A stretch of 64,000 bases of DNA from JAVVHH01 sp965199585 (GCA_965199585.1 CBDASI010000002.1:2542001-2606000); one strand, 5' to 3'. Shown: positions 35,981 through 44,508, counted from the stretch's first letter. Numbers and translations are program-made. The notes: generated by a model from the letters alone, not told the origin.

Positions 35981-36979
35981 ATGCAGCGCATCTTCTCCGG
36001 AATTCAGCCCTCGGGCGTGCCGACGCTCGGCAATTACCTCGGCGCGCTGCGCAACTGGGTGACGCTGCAACGCGACCACGAATGCATCTACTGCGTGGTC
36101 GACCTCCACGCGCTCACGCAGTTCCAGGATCCGAAGACGCTGGCGAGCTCATCGCGCGAGATGGCGGCGGCGCTGATCGCCTGCGGCGTCGACCCGGCCA
36201 AGCACATCCTGTTCCTGCAATCGGCGGTGCCGGCGCATGTCCGGCTCGGCTGGATCTTCACCTGCGTCGCGCGGCTTGGCTGGCTCAACCGGATGACGCA
36301 GTTCAAGGACAAGGCCGGCAAGGATCGGGAGAACGTGTCGGCCGGGCTCTACATTTATCCGAACCTGATGGCGGCCGACATCCTGGCCTATCACGCCACG
36401 CGGGTGCCGGTGGGCGACGACCAGAAGCAGCATCTCGAACTAGCGAACGACATCGCCCAGAAATTCAACCATGATTTCGGAGCCGATTTCTTTCCGCCAA
36501 TCGAGCCATTGATCATGGGCGAGGCGACGCGGGTGATGAGCCTGCGCGACGGCACCAAGAAAATGAGCAAGTCGGACGCATCCGATCAAAGCAGGATCAA
36601 CCTGACTGACGATGCCGACACAATCGCGTTGAAAATCCGCCGGGCCAAGACCGATCCGGAGCCGTTGCCCGACAGTGTCGAGGGGCTGGCCAACCGGCCG
36701 GAGGCGCGCAATCTGGTCGGGATCATGGCGGCCTTGCTGGACACCGACGCTGCGGGTGTCCTGAACGACCATGGCGGCAAAGGCTTCGGCGCGTTCAAGG
36801 ATGCGCTGGCTGAGGTCGTGGTCGGTAAGATCGTGCCGCTGGCGCAGGAGACGACGCGGTTGCTGGACGACAAGGCAGAGATCGACCGGATTTTGCGGGA
36901 CGGTGCCGCGCGAGCGGCGGCGATCGCCGACCCGATCGTCGAGGAGGCCGAGCGGTTGGTCGGCCTCCTCAAACCGTAG
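35981..36979 (+). CDS. trpS: Tryptophanyl-tRNA synthetase
   Basis: A 332-residue class I aminoacyl-tRNA synthetase. The N-terminus QRIFSGIQPSGVPTLGNYLG contains the HIGH-type motif in its TrpS form (TLGNYLGA). The second motif KMSKS is at residues 194-198. LGWLNRMTQFKDKAG and YIYPNLMAADILAYHATRVP then VGDDQKQH are family-specific tryptophan-site segments. Length is normal. The gene follows the ABC exporter by 31 bases and may be part of the same transcript. No T-box is expected or seen. Confidence 0.97.
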   Translation: MQRIFSGIQPSGVPTLGNYLGALRNWVTLQRDHECIYCVVDLHALTQFQDPKTLASSSREMAAALIACGVDPAKHILFLQSAVPAHVRLGWIFTCVARLGWLNRMTQFKDKAGKDRENVSAGLYIYPNLMAADILAYHATRVPVGDDQKQHLELANDIAQKFNHDFGADFFPPIEPLIMGEATRVMSLRDGTKKMSKSDASDQSRINLTDDADTIALKIRRAKTDPEPLPDSVEGLANRPEARNLVGIMAALLDTDAAGVLNDHGGKGFGAFKDALAEVVVGKIVPLAQETTRLLDDKAEIDRILRDGAARAAAIADPIVEEAERLVGLLKP

Positions 36980-36980
36980 G

Positions 36981-37322
36981 CTAGCGGCGGCGGTAGACGA
37001 CCCGCGGCGCCGGCTTAGTCGCCAGTGCCAGCAGGAAGCCGATGCCGGCGGCGATCAGGACGGCGGTGATCGGGCGCTGATCAATCTGGTCGGCGATGGC
37101 GTCGCCGGCGTTCTCGATCTGGTCCAGCAGCTGTGAACCGTAATCGCCGCCGACTTCGCGGACGACATCCTTGACCTGGCCGAAGGCCTTCTGAGCGCTG
37201 CCTGCCGCCTGGTCGGCCTTTCCGTCGGCCTTCATCTTGGTGTCGCCGGTGAGCTTGCCGGCCATCTCCTGCGCCTTGCCGCCGAGGTCGCGCGCTGTGC
37301 CTTCGAACCTGTTCTCGTCCAT
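36981..37322 (-). CDS. CsbD-like protein with C-terminal membrane helix
   Basis: A 113-residue protein beginning MDENRFEGTARDLGGKAQEM. The first ~65 residues are the CsbD domain, with repeated G-K-A-x-E/D motifs (GKLTGDTKMKADGKADQAAG, AQKAFGQVKD) typical of this stress-induced, poorly understood family. The last third has an amphipathic segment and a hydrophobic helix (ITAVLIAAGIGFLLALA) as in DUF883/ElaB-like proteins, so it is probably membrane-anchored. It is convergent with trpS (1 base between stops) and lies downstream of the histidine kinase on the same strand. Confidence 0.82.
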   Translation of the reverse strand: MDENRFEGTARDLGGKAQEMAGKLTGDTKMKADGKADQAAGSAQKAFGQVKDVVREVGGDYGSQLLDQIENAGDAIADQIDQRPITAVLIAAGIGFLLALATKPAPRVVYRRR

Positions 37323-37348
37323 CGATCGTCTCCACCTAGTGTGGCTAA

Positions 37349-38557
37349 TCAAACCCTGGCGGGCTCCCCAAGTTCCCGCGACGACTCCCGCGCCGTCGGC
37401 AGCCAGATCGTCACCGTGGTGCCCTCGCCCTCGATGCTCTCGATCCGGAGCTGGCCGCGGTGACGGTTGACGATGTGCTTGACGATGGCCAGGCCGAGGC
37501 CGGTGCCGCCCACCTCACGGGAACGGCGGGTGTTGACCCGGTAAAAGCGTTCCGTCAGGCGTGGGATGTGCAGAGCGGGGATGCCGGCGCCCTCGTCGCG
37601 CACGCGGATGGCGACGCCGTCGATGCCGGCACGGCGGACCAGGCGGGCGTCGACATGGATCGCGCCGCCGTCGCGGCCGTATTTGATGGCGTTCTCGAGC
37701 AGGTTCTGCAGCACCTGGCCGAGCTGATCGCGGTCGCCGACGATACTGGGCAGCCCGCCGTCGAGCTGCGCGTCGAGTGTCACCTTGCGGGCAGTGAATA
37801 GAGGAGCGAGCCCGGCGGCGATGGTCTCGGCGAGCGCGGCCAGGTCGACCCGGCCGGAGGGTGCCACGTGCTCGATCAGCTCGATGCGGGATAGGCTGAG
37901 CAGGTCGTCGATCAGCCGGTTCATGCGCTGGCCCTGCTCGGCCATGATGCCGAGGAAGCGATGCTGCGCCGCCGGGTCGTCGGCAGCGGGGCCTTGCAGC
38001 GTCTCGATGAAGCCGATCAGGCTGGCCAGCGGGGTGCGTAGCTCATGGCTGGCGTTGGCCACGAAATCGGCCCGCATCCGCTCGACGGCGCGCTCGCGGG
38101 TGCGGTCCGACAGCAAGGCGAGCAGCTGGTTCTGCGCGGCGCCGACGGGAAGGATGCGGACGTGGAGCTCGCGGGCGACGCGGACCGGCAGCGTGAGGTC
38201 GACGGTCGCCTCGGTGCCATCGGTGACGGCTTGGTCGAGCGCGGCGCGAAAGGCCGGCATGCGGAGCAGGGCCGAGGCCCCGGCGCCCAGGATGGTGCGT
38301 GCCTCGAGGTTGAGGCGGCGAATGTTGCGGTCGGGTCCGAACAAGATCACCGGGTCGGGTAGGTGTTCGAGGAGGGCCTGCTCGGTCGCGAGTTCGGCGC
38401 GGAGCCCTTCGATCTCCGCCATCAGATTGCGGACGGCGGTCTCGGCCACGAGTCCACGTAATTGGGCGCGGGTCGCGCGACGCATGCCCAGGTAAGATCC
38501 GCCGACCCAAGCCGCCGCGACGAGGATGAGCAGCAGGATCGCGACGGCGGAACTCAC
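37349..38557 (-). CDS. PhoR-like sensor histidine kinase
   Basis: A 402-residue kinase with one N-terminal helix (residues ~5-24), no periplasmic sensor, a PAS-like region (~60-150; LLEHLPDPVILFGPDRNIRR), a HisKA domain with phospho-acceptor His171 (FVANASHELRTPLASLIGF) and a HATPase_c domain (N-box NLLENAIKYG, G2 GTGLGLAIVKHIVNRHRG). The layout is that of PhoR. However, no phoB, phoU or pst genes are in the window, so I do not assign the gene symbol. It starts at GTG, 6 bases after the stop of the penicillin-binding-protein activator gene, which suggests cotranscription and a possible envelope role. Confidence 0.85.
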   Translation of the reverse strand: MSSAVAILLLILVAAAWVGGSYLGMRRATRAQLRGLVAETAVRNLMAEIEGLRAELATEQALLEHLPDPVILFGPDRNIRRLNLEARTILGAGASALLRMPAFRAALDQAVTDGTEATVDLTLPVRVARELHVRILPVGAAQNQLLALLSDRTRERAVERMRADFVANASHELRTPLASLIGFIETLQGPAADDPAAQHRFLGIMAEQGQRMNRLIDDLLSLSRIELIEHVAPSGRVDLAALAETIAAGLAPLFTARKVTLDAQLDGGLPSIVGDRDQLGQVLQNLLENAIKYGRDGGAIHVDARLVRRAGIDGVAIRVRDEGAGIPALHIPRLTERFYRVNTRRSREVGGTGLGLAIVKHIVNRHRGQLRIESIEGEGTTVTIWLPTARESSRELGEPARV

Positions 38558-38563
38558 GATCGA

Positions 38564-39754
38564 TCACATCATCGGAGAGGCCGAGCCTTCGGGCGGTGCC
38601 GGGCGCGACTGCAACCCGGTCGAGCCGATCTCGAACAGCGCGAGGTTGCGACGCACCTGACCGTTGGGCAGCAGGCGGAACACGCCGTTGGCGCCGGCGA
38701 AGCCGGACGGGTTGAGCAGGACGGACGCGTCGACGCCATTGGGGCCGCTCACGGCATGGGCGGCCGCCGCGGCGTCGAACGCGATGCTGGCCACGTCACG
38801 CGGGGGCGTGCCGTAATGCGAGATGTAGTTGTCTGAAAACACCTTGAGGGTTTCGGCGGGCGGGCCGGCGAACCAGGCGCCGGCGAGCGGGGACAGCTTG
38901 GCCGCGTCACGCGCCCATAGCGCGGTGCCGAGGATACGAATGCGGTCCGGGCCCATGCCGAGGCGGATCAGGTCCGGCAGCACCTTAAGCGTCGTGTCGG
39001 CCGGGGTGCCGAGGAGGAGCGCGTCGATCGCCAGCGGGTTACCGGGCGAGCTGCCGGGGACGTCGGACGGGGTGCCCATCTGCCGAATGGCGGCGTCCAG
39101 GCCGCTCTGGCCCTGGAACCGCAGCACCAACGGCGGCGGCAGCCCGGCCTCGGCAGCGGCCGGGATCAGCTCGGCAACGAGCGAATCGCCGAACGGGTTG
39201 GACGGCAGGATGGCGCCGATGCGACGCTTGTAGTCGGCCGCGGCCGCACGGACGAGGGTGCGGACCTGTTGCCCCGGCGTGAGGCCGAGGGGCCAGACGC
39301 CCGGCTGCGCCTTGGTGGCATCGGACGTCAGCGCGAGGACGGAAACGTTCCGTGCCCTGGCGATCGGGGCCACCGCGGCGGTCTCGCCGGCCGTGAGCGG
39401 ACCGACGACAATGCCGGCACCGGCAGTGATGGCCGCGCGCAGGGCCGTGGCGGCGCCGTCGGGGGTGCCGCGGGTGTCCTGCGTGTCGAACGCGTTAGTG
39501 GCGTTGGGCTCGAATGCGAGCTTGGCGGCCAGCAGCATGGACTGGCCAAGCGACGCGTTGGCGCCGGAGAGCGGCAGCAGCACGGCAATGCGGCGTCCGG
39601 CAGGGGCGGTGGCAAATTGCTGCTGGGGATAGGCGCCGTTCGGTCCGTAGCCGGGCGGCCCTCCCTGCGCTACGCAGGCGCTGAGGCCGCAGGAGGCCAG
39701 GAGCAAGGCGAGTGCCCGACCTAGACCAAGATAAGAAGGCCCTCGGAATTGCAT
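38564..39754 (-). CDS. Penicillin-binding protein activator lipoprotein (LpoA-like)
   Basis: A 396-residue lipoprotein. The signal sequence ALALLLASCGLSACVAQ ends in the lipobox LSAC, so Cys is the likely lipidated first residue. The rest is a periplasmic-binding-protein-like fold (RIAVLLPLSGANASLGQSML; GAGIVVGPLTAGETAAVAPI). This matches the C-terminal domain of LpoA, the outer-membrane activator of PBP1A, but without LpoA's N-terminal TPR domain. As in E. coli (yraM/lpoA next to rsmI/yraL), it is divergent from rsmI. The two coding regions overlap by 43 bases at their 5' ends. Gln-rich segment GAYPQQQF follows the lipobox. Confidence 0.88.
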   Translation of the reverse strand: MQFRGPSYLGLGRALALLLASCGLSACVAQGGPPGYGPNGAYPQQQFATAPAGRRIAVLLPLSGANASLGQSMLLAAKLAFEPNATNAFDTQDTRGTPDGAATALRAAITAGAGIVVGPLTAGETAAVAPIARARNVSVLALTSDATKAQPGVWPLGLTPGQQVRTLVRAAAADYKRRIGAILPSNPFGDSLVAELIPAAAEAGLPPPLVLRFQGQSGLDAAIRQMGTPSDVPGSSPGNPLAIDALLLGTPADTTLKVLPDLIRLGMGPDRIRILGTALWARDAAKLSPLAGAWFAGPPAETLKVFSDNYISHYGTPPRDVASIAFDAAAAAHAVSGPNGVDASVLLNPSGFAGANGVFRLLPNGQVRRNLALFEIGSTGLQSRPAPPEGSASPMM

Positions 39755-40629
39755 GCAACTCTCCTGTCGGCGAGTCGGCCGGCGCTCGCGCGCCGCATAT
39801 AGCATCAGGACTGATCCTGGTCGCGACCCCGATCGGCAACCTCGCCGATCTTTCGCCGCGTGCCGTGGCGGCGCTGCGGCATGCGGAGCTGATCCTGTGC
39901 GAGGACACGCGGACCAGCGGGGTGCTGCTGGGACATTACGGCATCGGCACGGCGACGGCGCCGCTGCATGAGCACAACGAAAGCGCGCGTATCCCGGCCG
40001 TGCTGGCGCGCCTACACGCCGGGGCGCTGATCGCGCTGGTGTCGGATGCCGGGACCCCGTTGGTGTCGGATCCGGGCTACCGGTTGGTGCGGGCCGCGAT
40101 CGAGGCGGGGGTGCCGGTGTCGGCGGTGCCGGGGGCGAATGCGGCGGTGATGGCACTGACGCTGTCGGGCTTGCCGCCGCAGCCGTTCGTGTTCCTCGGC
40201 TTCCCACCGCCCAAGGAGGCGGGGCGGCGGGCGGCATTCGCCGGGTTGCGGGCGGCGGAGCGGGCCGGGCTGACGGCGACGCTGATCTGGCACGAGGCAC
40301 CCCATCGCCTGGCCGAGACGCTGGCGGACATGGCCGAGGCGTTCGGCGACCGCGACGCGGCGGTGGCGCGGGAGCTGACCAAGCGGTTCGAGGAGGTACG
40401 GCGCGGCACGCTCGGCGCACTGGCAGCGCATTACGCGGCGGAGGCGCCGCGGGGCGAGATCACGCTGCTGGTCGGGCCCGCGCCGGCCGAGCAGGTAGAT
40501 GCCGAGAAGGTCGACGAGTTGCTACGGCGGGCGCTGGAGACGCATAGCGTCAAGGATGCAGCAGCCCTGGTGGCGGGGGCGACGGGGTTGCCGCGCCGGG
40601 CGGTTTATGCCCGGGCGCTAGCGTTGTGA
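39712..40629 (+). CDS. rsmI: 16S rRNA (cytidine(1402)-2'-O)-methyltransferase RsmI
   Basis: A 305-residue SAM-dependent tetrapyrrole-methylase-fold enzyme that 2'-O-methylates C1402 in the ribosomal decoding centre. The motifs are LILVATPIGNLADLSPRAVA, LCEDTRTSGVLL, ALVSDAGTPLVSDPGYRLV and PGANAAVMALTLSGLP, all diagnostic. The start is GTG 39712; no other ATG, GTG or TTG lies before the conserved region, so the 5' end must overlap the divergent lipoprotein gene. The yraN endonuclease-like gene that often follows rsmI is missing here; instead the gene ends at a hairpin and converges on hpf. Confidence 0.95.
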   Translation: MPDLDQDKKALGIACNSPVGESAGARAPHIASGLILVATPIGNLADLSPRAVAALRHAELILCEDTRTSGVLLGHYGIGTATAPLHEHNESARIPAVLARLHAGALIALVSDAGTPLVSDPGYRLVRAAIEAGVPVSAVPGANAAVMALTLSGLPPQPFVFLGFPPPKEAGRRAAFAGLRAAERAGLTATLIWHEAPHRLAETLADMAEAFGDRDAAVARELTKRFEEVRRGTLGALAAHYAAEAPRGEITLLVGPAPAEQVDAEKVDELLRRALETHSVKDAAALVAGATGLPRRAVYARALAL

Positions 40630-40639
40630 GGGTGGTTAC

Positions 40640-40657
40640 GGTGGGCTGAAGCCCACC
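40640..40657. terminator. Hairpin between rsmI and hpf
   Basis: GGTGGGC (40640-40646) and GCCCACC (40651-40657) form a perfect 7-bp stem with a TGAA loop, 10 bases after the rsmI stop and 13 bases from the hpf stop. The core GTGGGCTGAAGCCCACCCTA resembles a palindromic unit found dispersed between genes in many proteobacteria, so it may be both a repeat element and a bidirectional terminator. Confidence 0.5.
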
Positions 40658-40669
40658 CTACGCGGAGCT

Positions 40670-41257
40670 TTATTGGCGTGCGGTCGGGTCGATCCAGCCA
40701 ATGTTGCCGTCGGGGCGGCGGTAAATGACGTTGAGTTCGCTGCTGGCGCTGTTGCGGAACATCAGCACCTGCTGGTCGGCCAGGTCGAGGCGCATGACGG
40801 CTTCACCGACAGAGAGGGTGCTGATCTCGGCGTTGCTCTCGGCGATGACGGTGGCGAAGGTCTGCGCCTGGACGGTGTCGCCGGTATCAGGAGCGGGTTC
40901 CTCCTCGGCGCGCAGCACATACTGACGTGCGGCTTCCGGACGGGCGCGGTTCGCGAGGTCACGGGCATGGTCGTTGACCCGGCGGCGGTAGCGGCGCAGG
41001 CGCTTGGCGATGTGCTCGGCCGCATCGTCGAAAGCGCTGTTGGCGTCGGCCGCCTCGCCCTCACCGCGGAGCGTCAAGCCGCGGCCGGCATGCACGTTGA
41101 TGTCGCAGGTGAAGAAGCTGCGGGTGCGGCCGAATGTCACATGGGCGTCCTGAGCGCCGTCGAAATACTTACCGGCGATGATATCGAGCTGGTCCGACAC
41201 GCGAGTGCGAAGCGCGTCGGAGAGGTCGACTTGCTTGCCTGACACTGTGATTTGCAT
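40670..41257 (-). CDS. hpf: Long-form ribosome hibernation promoting factor
   Basis: A 195-residue long HPF that dimerises 70S ribosomes in stationary phase. The N-terminal domain (MQITVSGKQVDLSDALRTRV to about residue 105) is the ribosome-binding YfiA/HPF fold; the C-terminal domain (~140-195) holds the dimerisation motif (LSVGEAVMRLDLADQQVLMF then NVIYRRPDGNIGWIDP). It is the last gene of the lpt-rpoN block. In many proteobacteria a PTS-Ntr gene (ptsN) follows; here the next gene is the convergent rsmI. Confidence 0.95.
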   Translation of the reverse strand: MQITVSGKQVDLSDALRTRVSDQLDIIAGKYFDGAQDAHVTFGRTRSFFTCDINVHAGRGLTLRGEGEAADANSAFDDAAEHIAKRLRRYRRRVNDHARDLANRARPEAARQYVLRAEEEPAPDTGDTVQAQTFATVIAESNAEISTLSVGEAVMRLDLADQQVLMFRNSASSELNVIYRRPDGNIGWIDPTARQ

Positions 41258-41284
41258 CGATGCTCCCCCGTTCGATTGCCCAAG

Positions 41285-42790
41285 TCACCCCACGCGGTCG
41301 AGTGAGGCTGATCCAACGGTGCTTTTCTCGCGTTTGCGTTGGACTGAACTCGGTATGCGCAAGGCATCGCGGTATTTGGCCACGGTCCGGCGCGCGATGT
41401 CCACGCCTTCGCGTCGAAGCACTGCAACAATAGCGTCATCAGAGAGCACATCTTCCGGATTTTCCGCGCCCACCAGCGCGCGGATCCGGTGCCGCACCGC
41501 TTCTGCGCTATGGCTGTCGCCGCCGCTGACGGCGCTGAGCGCGGTGGTGAAGAAATATTTTAGCTCGAAGGTGCCGCGCGGGGTGGCGATGTACTTGTTG
41601 GCGGTCACGCGGCTGACGGTGCTCTCGTGCATCTCCACCGCGCCGGCGACGTCGCGCAGGATCAGCGGGCGGAGATGGCCGACGCCGCCGCGGAAAAAAC
41701 CGTCCTGCTGGCGGACGATCTCGGCGGCAACCTTGAGAATGGTGTTGGAGCGCTGCTGGAGCGACTTGACCAGCCAGTTCGCGCTGGAGAGGTTCTCGCT
41801 GATGTAGCTCTTCTCCTCGCGGCCGGCTTTGGCGCTCACCCGGGCGTGGTAGCTCTCGTTGACCAGCACGCGAGGCATGGTCTCGGGGTTGAGCTCGATG
41901 AACCACTCGCCATCCGGCAGCGCGCGCATCAGTACGTCGGGGATGACTTGCTGCAACGGGCCGTCGTCCCAGCCGGCGCCGGGCTTGGGGTCCAGCGCGC
42001 GGATCTCGGCGATCATCTCGGTGAGGTCCTCGCCGTCGACCTCGCACACGGCCATCAGCGCGCGGTGATCGCGGCGAGCGAGCAGCTCGAGGTTGTCGAG
42101 CAGGGCCTCCATGGCCGGGTCGAGCCGATTGCGGTCGGCGAGCTGGGCGGCGAGGCAGTCCCGCAGGTTGACGGCGAACAGGCCCGGCGGATCGAAGCGC
42201 ATCATCGCCTGCCTGACCTGGCCGACCAGGCCGGGCTCGACGCCCATGGCGGCGGCGATCTCGGCGTCCGTGGCCGAGACACGGCCGGCGCCGTCGATCA
42301 ATGCGATGAGATGGGCGCCGATGATGCGATGCATCGGGTCGCCGATGCTGAGGCGGAGCTGCTCGCCGAGATGGGTGCGCAGATTGCGTGGGGTGGCGGC
42401 GAGTTCGTCGATGCCGCGCTCGTCGCCGAAATCGCGGGCGCCGTCGCGGCCGCCGGAGCCGATCGCCCCGGAAAAACCATCCGAGGCGCCACCTTGGTCG
42501 TAGGAATTGGCGTGATCAGCCTCGACCGCGTCCGGCAATTTCTCCATGCGCACGAGGTCGGACGAGTCGAGATTGGCGTTGGTCTCGCTACGCTGGTCCG
42601 GCGCGGGCAGTTCGGGCGCCGCATCGGAGCGTTCGTCGCGCTCCAGCATGGGGTTGCGCTCGAGTTCGCCGTCGACGAAGGCGGCGACCTCGAAATTGCT
42701 GAACTGCAGAAGTTTGATGGCCTGACGCAGCTGTGGCGTCATCACCAAGGACTGCGTCTGCCGGAATTCTAAGCGTGGACCTGCTGCCAT
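41285..42790 (-). CDS. rpoN: RNA polymerase sigma-54 factor
   Basis: A 501-residue sigma-54. Region I is the Gln/Leu-rich start (LEFRQTQSLVMTPQLRQAIK then LLQFSNFE) that contacts enhancer-binding AAA+ activators. An acidic, variable region II follows (~50-140). The core-binding and DNA-binding regions are next. The RpoN box ARRTVAKYR is at residues 466-474 and binds the -24 element. Length is normal. It lies 9 bases after lptB and 27 bases before hpf, the standard order. No enhancer-binding activator is in this window. Confidence 0.97.
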   Translation of the reverse strand: MAAGPRLEFRQTQSLVMTPQLRQAIKLLQFSNFEVAAFVDGELERNPMLERDERSDAAPELPAPDQRSETNANLDSSDLVRMEKLPDAVEADHANSYDQGGASDGFSGAIGSGGRDGARDFGDERGIDELAATPRNLRTHLGEQLRLSIGDPMHRIIGAHLIALIDGAGRVSATDAEIAAAMGVEPGLVGQVRQAMMRFDPPGLFAVNLRDCLAAQLADRNRLDPAMEALLDNLELLARRDHRALMAVCEVDGEDLTEMIAEIRALDPKPGAGWDDGPLQQVIPDVLMRALPDGEWFIELNPETMPRVLVNESYHARVSAKAGREEKSYISENLSSANWLVKSLQQRSNTILKVAAEIVRQQDGFFRGGVGHLRPLILRDVAGAVEMHESTVSRVTANKYIATPRGTFELKYFFTTALSAVSGGDSHSAEAVRHRIRALVGAENPEDVLSDDAIVAVLRREGVDIARRTVAKYRDALRIPSSVQRKREKSTVGSASLDRVG

Positions 42791-42799
42791 GGGTGCAGA

Positions 42800-43552
42800 C
42801 TACAGGCTAAACCTTTCTCCAAGGTATACTCGCCGCACGTCCTGGTTCTCGACCACCTCGTTGGGCGCGCCCTCCATCAGGACCTGCCCATCGTGCAGGA
42901 TGTAGGCGCGATCGACGATCTCGAGAGTCTCGCGGACGTTGTGATCGGTGATGAGGACGCCGATGCGGCGGTCCTTCAGATGTGAGATGAGGTCGCGGAT
43001 CTCGCCGACGGCGATCGGGTCGATGCCGGCGAGCGGCTCGTCGAGCAGGATATAATGCGGCTGGGTCGCCAAGGCGCGCGCGATCTCGACCCGGCGACGC
43101 TCGCCGCCCGACAGCGCCAGCGCCGAGGTGCGGCGCAGATGCGAGATGCCGAATTCGGCCAGTAGCGAGTCGAGCATCTGGTCGCGGCGGTCCGGATCGG
43201 GCTCGACCACTTCGAGGGTCGCCATGATGTTGCCCTCGACGGTCAGGCCGCGGAACACGCTGGCTTCCTGAGGCAGGTAGCCGATGCCGAGGCGCGCGCG
43301 GCGATACATCGGCAGCGCGGTGATGTCGTGGCCTTCTAGGCTGATCTTGCCGTGGTCGGGGCGGACGAGGCCGACGATCATGTAAAAGGTGGTGGTCTTG
43401 CCAGCGCCGTTGGGTCCGAGCAGGCCGACGGCCTCGCCACGCCGAACGTTGATGGAGACGTTCTGGACGACGGGCCGCTTTTTGTAGGTCTTGCCGACAG
43501 CCTGGGCCGAAAGGCCTTTCTCCGTGGGGTCGATCCGGCGCGAGAAGTTCAT
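42800..43552 (-). CDS. lptB: LPS export ABC ATPase LptB
   Basis: A 250-residue cytoplasmic ATPase that drives LPS extraction from the inner membrane with LptF/LptG. Walker A is LLGPNGAGKTTTFYMIVG, the signature is LSGGERRRVEIARALAT, Walker B is ILLDEPLAGIDP and the switch His is in VLITDHNVRETL. The start overlaps the lptA stop as ATGA. Upstream come lptA, lptC and kdsD. LptF/LptG are not in the window, as is usual in alphaproteobacteria. Confidence 0.97.
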   Translation of the reverse strand: MNFSRRIDPTEKGLSAQAVGKTYKKRPVVQNVSINVRRGEAVGLLGPNGAGKTTTFYMIVGLVRPDHGKISLEGHDITALPMYRRARLGIGYLPQEASVFRGLTVEGNIMATLEVVEPDPDRRDQMLDSLLAEFGISHLRRTSALALSGGERRRVEIARALATQPHYILLDEPLAGIDPIAVGEIRDLISHLKDRRIGVLITDHNVRETLEIVDRAYILHDGQVLMEGAPNEVVENQDVRRVYLGERFSL

Positions 43553-44508
43553 TTCTTCGCCGGCTTCGCTTTGGTCTCGCCGCCCGCGGGCTGGGCGCCG
43601 TCACTGCCGGTGGAATTCGGCACGACCAAGCCCTGCACGCGGGCGCCGGGGTTGCGGACCAGGGTCGAAATACCGGTTTTCATATTGACCAGCGCCTCGT
43701 CGCCATTGAGCTGGTTCATGCCGCGGGTGATGTGGACGTGGCCCAGGATGCGGGAGATCTCGGTATCGGCGACGTAGACGCCACGGTCGCCGGTGATGGT
43801 CTCGGTCGCGGTGCGGACCTCGACGTGACCGAATGCCTCGACCTTCTGCAGCTTGCCCGCAGCCGTCGCGGCGGACGAACTGGCGGGCTTGGCGGCGGGC
43901 GCGGCGGCGGCGGGCGCGTTGTCGGGCGCGGTGTAGCCAACCAGGACGTCGGCAGCCAGGCGCTTGCCGTCGGCCGTGGTCACGGTCGCCAGACCGCGGC
44001 CGACCGCCATGTGCTTCTGCGACCACCACTCCATGGTATCTCGCGCAGTCATGACGTGGTTGGGCGTGGTCAAGCTCAGGGCCTTGCCGGTCATCACCAG
44101 GACCGCCTGATCGATATCATACACGGCATGGTCGCCGACGGCGATGTCGGTCGGGTTAAAGATCTTGACGTGCCCGTCCGCCTCGAGACGGTAGATCTCG
44201 TTGGCGCCGGTATCGCCGCCGGAGATGACCGACCCGGTCGAGACCTTCGTCGGCGTCGGAGCGGCCGCGCCGGTCTTGCGGCGGTAGCGGGCGGTCAGCG
44301 TATCGGCCATCACGGTGACGTCGCCGCGGACGGCACGGGCGTCGCCACGGGCGATGACGACCTGCTCGTTCTGCCGCCATTCGATGCCGTCGCGCGACGT
44401 CACTTCGATGGGGCCGCCCTTGGACATGTCGAGGCCGTTGCCCTGGGCGTGGGCGGCGGTCGACAGTGCCAGGGCGAGCAGGACGGCGGAAACGAGTACG
44501 CGGATCAC
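43549..44508 (-). CDS. lptA: LPS transport periplasmic bridge protein LptA
   Basis: A 319-residue OstA-domain protein that forms the periplasmic bridge for LPS. A signal peptide (VIRVLVSAVLLALALSTAAHAQ) is followed by the beta-jellyroll: PIEVTSRDGIEWRQNEQVVI and ARGDARAVRGDVTVMADTLT. An Ala/Pro/Ser-rich low-complexity insert (~residues 190-215) splits the fold from KLQKVEAFGHVEVRTATETI onward. This makes it longer than E. coli LptA (185). The C-terminus is Lys/Ala rich. The GTG start at 44508 overlaps the lptC stop as GTGA; longer upstream frames are antisense-like shadows of lptC. Confidence 0.92.
   Translation of the reverse strand: MIRVLVSAVLLALALSTAAHAQGNGLDMSKGGPIEVTSRDGIEWRQNEQVVIARGDARAVRGDVTVMADTLTARYRRKTGAAAPTPTKVSTGSVISGGDTGANEIYRLEADGHVKIFNPTDIAVGDHAVYDIDQAVLVMTGKALSLTTPNHVMTARDTMEWWSQKHMAVGRGLATVTTADGKRLAADVLVGYTAPDNAPAAAAPAAKPASSSAATAAGKLQKVEAFGHVEVRTATETITGDRGVYVADTEISRILGHVHITRGMNQLNGDEALVNMKTGISTLVRNPGARVQGLVVPNSTGSDGAQPAGGETKAKPAKK

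Noticed and set aside
37349..38557. Calling the kinase PhoR with symbol phoR
   Set aside because: The domain order fits, but phoB, phoU and pst genes are absent, and many orphan kinases share this layout.
39755..40420. An N-terminal extension of the PBP activator of about 220 residues
   Set aside because: It would be antisense to rsmI, is Arg/Pro rich, and would bury the lipoprotein signal that starts at 39754.
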